A stretch of 64,000 bases of DNA, taken from assembly GCF_009861525.1 (NCBI RefSeq), contig NZ_WVHL01000005.1, forward strand, positions 496,001-560,000. The letters run 5' to 3'. This document shows, piece after piece, positions 61,719-64,000 of this stretch. The notes below the pieces were generated by a model. It was given only the letters and a program-made list of their open reading frames with translations, was not told the origin of the DNA and did no database searches. The first letter of the stretch is position 1. Every line of letters begins with the position of its first letter. A program made the translations under genes and the position numbers. The stretch is from Pseudomonas sp. LD120 (lineage in GTDB: Bacteria > Pseudomonadota > Gammaproteobacteria > Pseudomonadales > Pseudomonadaceae).

Positions 61719-62408
61719 TCAGCGGCCCTGGCAGGCGTCGACCCGCAGCCAGCGCTCCAGCAGCTTGAAGCCGCGCACCAGGATGTAGGCCATCAACAGG
61801 TAGAACAGACCGGCGGCGAAGAAGATCTCCACCGGCAGGTAGGTGCGGGCAATGATGGTCCGCGCCATGCCGGTCAGTTCCAGCAAGGTCACGGTACTGG
61901 CCAGGGCGCTGGCCTTGAGCATCAGGATCACTTCGTTGCTGTAGGCCGGCAGGCCGATCCGCGCGGCGCGCGGCAGGATGATGTAGAACAGCGCCTTGGG
62001 CCGCGACATGCCCAGCGCCCGCGCCGCTTCGATTTCCCCAGGCGGGATGGCTTGTATCGCGCCCCGCAGGATCTCGGCAATGTAGGCTGCGGTGTGCAGG
62101 GTCATGGTGGCGGTGGCGCACCAGAACGGGTCCCGCAGGTAAGGCCACAAGGCGCTCTCACGCACGGCGTCAAACTGCGCCAGTCCGTAGTACACCAGGA
62201 ACAGCTGGACCAGCAGCGGCGTGCCGCGAAAGAAGAAAATGTAGGCGTAGGGCAGGGCGCGCACGTACCACCGCCGTGACGAGCGGGCGATGCCCAGGGG
62301 GATCGCCAGCAACAGACCGGCGATGACCGCGATCGCCACCAGCTCCAGGGTCAGGGTTGCACCCTGAGCCAGCTTCGGCAGCCATTTGATGATCACTTCC
62401 CAGTTCAT
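61719..62408 (-). CDS. Polar amino acid ABC transporter permease (HisM family)
   Basis: A 229-residue inner-membrane permease with about five helices. The EAA loop EIEAARALGMSRPKALFYII contacts the ATPase. It resembles HisM/AotM of histidine, arginine and ornithine importers. Start ATG 62408 overlaps the HisQ-type stop by four bases. Confidence 0.88.
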   Translation of the reverse strand: MNWEVIIKWLPKLAQGATLTLELVAIAVIAGLLLAIPLGIARSSRRWYVRALPYAYIFFFRGTPLLVQLFLVYYGLAQFDAVRESALWPYLRDPFWCATATMTLHTAAYIAEILRGAIQAIPPGEIEAARALGMSRPKALFYIILPRAARIGLPAYSNEVILMLKASALASTVTLLELTGMARTIIARTYLPVEIFFAAGLFYLLMAYILVRGFKLLERWLRVDACQGR

Positions 62409-63100
62409 TGGGCGCTCCTTGCGAAGCCGCGAGCGGCACGTTTTTCCAGGAAGTGCATGCCGGTCATGGCCAGCACGGTCAGGCCCAGGTACATAAAGGC
62501 GGCGACCATATAGAAGGTGAACGGCTGTTTGGACACGGTCACCGCAATCTGCGAATGCCGCATGATTTCTTCCAGGCCGATCACCGACACCAGCGCGGTG
62601 TCCTTCATCAGGATCATGAACAGGTTGCCCAGGCCCGGCAGGGCGATGCGCCACATCTGCGGCATGATCAGCCGGGTGAAAATCCGCCATTTCGACAGGC
62701 CCAGGGCCAGGCCGGCTTCACGATGGCCCTTGGGAATGGCCAGGATCGCGCCGCGAAACACTTCGGTTGCATAGGCGCCGAAGCACAGGCCCAGGGCAAT
62801 CAGGCCGGCGGCGAAGGCGTTGAGTTCAAGGTCGGGATTACCGAAGAATTCACCCAGGGCCCGCATCAGGTTGACGGTGCCGAAGTAAATCAGCAGCACC
62901 CAGAGCAACTCGGGAACACCCCGTACCAGGGTCGAGTAAGTGCCGCCAAGCCAGCGCAGCGGCTTGTATGGGGAAGTCTTGGCCAGGGCGCCGAGCAGGC
63001 CGAGCACCAGGCCCAGGCACAGGGCCGAGAGGGCCAGCTTGACGGTCATCAGCGCGCCCGCGGCGAGCGCCGGGCCGAATCCGTAGAGGTCGATATTCAT
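62405..63100 (-). CDS. Polar amino acid ABC transporter permease (HisQ family)
   Basis: A 231-residue inner-membrane permease, partner of the HisM-type protein. The EAA loop is HREAGLALGLSKWRIFTRLI. It has the HisQ-type N-terminus (GPALAAGALMTVKLALSAL). It forms the heterodimeric channel of the importer. Confidence 0.88.
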   Translation of the reverse strand: MNIDLYGFGPALAAGALMTVKLALSALCLGLVLGLLGALAKTSPYKPLRWLGGTYSTLVRGVPELLWVLLIYFGTVNLMRALGEFFGNPDLELNAFAAGLIALGLCFGAYATEVFRGAILAIPKGHREAGLALGLSKWRIFTRLIMPQMWRIALPGLGNLFMILMKDTALVSVIGLEEIMRHSQIAVTVSKQPFTFYMVAAFMYLGLTVLAMTGMHFLEKRAARGFARSAQ

Positions 63101-63165
63101 GGGGAGTTGCCAGGCTTGTGCCAGGACCGGCGCCCGGGGGCAGGGCGCCGGTCAGGCAGTCAGGA

Positions 63166-63918
63166 TCAGTAGATGCTGAACGGGAAGTACTTGTCGTTGA
63201 TTTTCTTGTAGGTGCCATCAGCGACGATTTCTTTCAGTGCGGCGTTGAGCTTCTCGCGGATCGGGTCGCCTTTGCGTACGGCAATACCGATCTTGTCGCT
63301 CTCTACCACAGGCTCGCCCTTGAACTCGTAAGGCTTGCCGGCATCGCTCTTGAGCCACTCGTAGTTGACGTACTTGTCGGCCAGGATCGCGTCGAGGCGG
63401 CCGGACGTCAGGTCCAGGTAAGCGTTTTCCTGGGTGTCGTAGAGCTTGATGGTGATGTCATCGCCCAGGTTGTCTTCCAGCCAGGTGCCGGCCAGGGTCG
63501 CGCGCTGAGCGCCGATGATCTTGCCCTTGAGCGAGGCCTTATCGGTCTTGAAGTCGGTTTTGTCTTTAGGCGCGATGAATTGCAGTTTGTTGGAGTAGTA
63601 CGGGTCGGTGAAGTCCACGGCCTGCTTGCGCTCGTCGGTGATCGACAAGGAGGACACCAGGAAGTCGAACTTCTTCGCGTTCAGGGCCGGGATGATGCCG
63701 TCCCAGTCGGAGGTGACCACGGTGCATTCGACTTTCATCTTGGCGCACAGGGCGTCGCCGATGTCTTTGTCGAAGCCGACCACTTGGCCGCTGGCATCTT
63801 TGTTGTTGAACGGTGGGTAGGCAGCTTCGATGCCCATCTTCAGGGTCTCGGCGGCAGCATTGGCGCAAAAAGCCAGGCTGATGGCAGCGGCCAGGAGGAT
63901 TTTCTTATAGCTCTGCAT
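63166..63918 (-). CDS. Periplasmic polar amino acid-binding protein (ArgT/HisJ family)
   Basis: A 250-residue class II solute-binding protein with a signal peptide (MQSYKKILLAAAISLAFC, cleavage near NAAA). The mature protein starts ETLKMGIEAAYPPFN, typical of lysine/arginine/ornithine/histidine binders, with SLSITDERKQAVDFTDPYY in the hinge region. The likely ligand is a basic amino acid, but specificity is not certain. Confidence 0.88.
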   Translation of the reverse strand: MQSYKKILLAAAISLAFCANAAAETLKMGIEAAYPPFNNKDASGQVVGFDKDIGDALCAKMKVECTVVTSDWDGIIPALNAKKFDFLVSSLSITDERKQAVDFTDPYYSNKLQFIAPKDKTDFKTDKASLKGKIIGAQRATLAGTWLEDNLGDDITIKLYDTQENAYLDLTSGRLDAILADKYVNYEWLKSDAGKPYEFKGEPVVESDKIGIAVRKGDPIREKLNAALKEIVADGTYKKINDKYFPFSIY

Positions 63919-63931
63919 GCGTGTAGCTCCG

Positions 63932-64000
63932 TTAGCGGTTGCTGGACATGAATTGTTTGCAGCGTGCCGAAAGCGGGTTCTCGAAGACCTGCTGTGGCGA
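63932..64000 (-). CDS. ABC transporter ATP-binding protein (partial, C-terminal end)
   Basis: The last 22 residues are visible (PQQVFENPLSARCKQFMSS then a stop at 63932-63934). This is the typical end of HisP/GlnQ-type ATPases. It lies upstream of the binding-protein gene, giving the order ATPase, binding protein, HisQ, HisM. Confidence 0.75.
   Translation of the reverse strand, partial: SPQQVFENPLSARCKQFMSSNR

Overview
The window is high-GC chromosomal DNA of a fluorescent Pseudomonas, most likely the P. fluorescens / P. protegens / P. chlororaphis complex. This rests on gene content and order (rimABK, hslR, hslO, pckA; nudE-cysQ; dctBD beside rml genes; aguBA; an OprD porin; fdsGBAD) and on scattered Pseudomonas-type REP sequences. 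Species cannot be fixed from the sequence alone.

Layout. 0-6 kb: the end of a rimABK ribosome-modification operon, the stress proteins Hsp15 and Hsp33, a PAP2 phosphatase and PEP carboxykinase. 6-15 kb: a DMT transporter, a hipBA toxin-antitoxin pair, a lone acyl-carrier-like protein, an exported YfaP/TPR protein beside a polysaccharide deacetylase, a RecQ helicase, and a thioesterase gene sitting between two short tandem repeats. 15-23 kb: a glycine-zipper protein, a YdeP-type molybdopterin oxidoreductase with a LysR gene, and kbp, yrfG, nudE and cysQ. 22.5-29.7 kb: one tightly packed minus-strand run, rmlBACD-dctB-dctD-thioesterase, which makes dTDP-L-rhamnose and senses C4-dicarboxylates. 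30-35 kb: a 972-residue kinase/aminotransferase fusion followed by aguB and aguA (agmatine to putrescine). 35.6-44.7 kb: a TonB siderophore receptor with a Fur-like box, a DsbA-like protein, an OprD porin, an orphan possible nuclease, lipoproteins and a c-type cytochrome.

44.8-53.7 kb is a decayed mobile island downstream of tRNA-Thr(TGT). It holds an IS66 element cut off by an IS21 element, a two-gene integrase module with a frameshifted second gene, a cluster of DnaA-box-like motifs between large hairpins, and the island's P4-type integrase split by a complete IS256 element. The integrase can be rebuilt in frame by removing the IS256 and one 8-bp target duplication. No cargo genes are recognisable.

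53.9-64 kb returns to core genome: a lipoprotein, NAD-dependent formate dehydrogenase (fdsGBAD), a methyltransferase, and a polar amino acid ABC transporter whose ATPase runs off the window end.

Most of the window is ordinary core genome. The observations most worth checking are the split integrase, the DnaA-box cluster, the kinase/aminotransferase fusion, the G10 tract at the agmatine deiminase active site, the repeat-flanked thioesterase, and the orphan ExK-motif protein.
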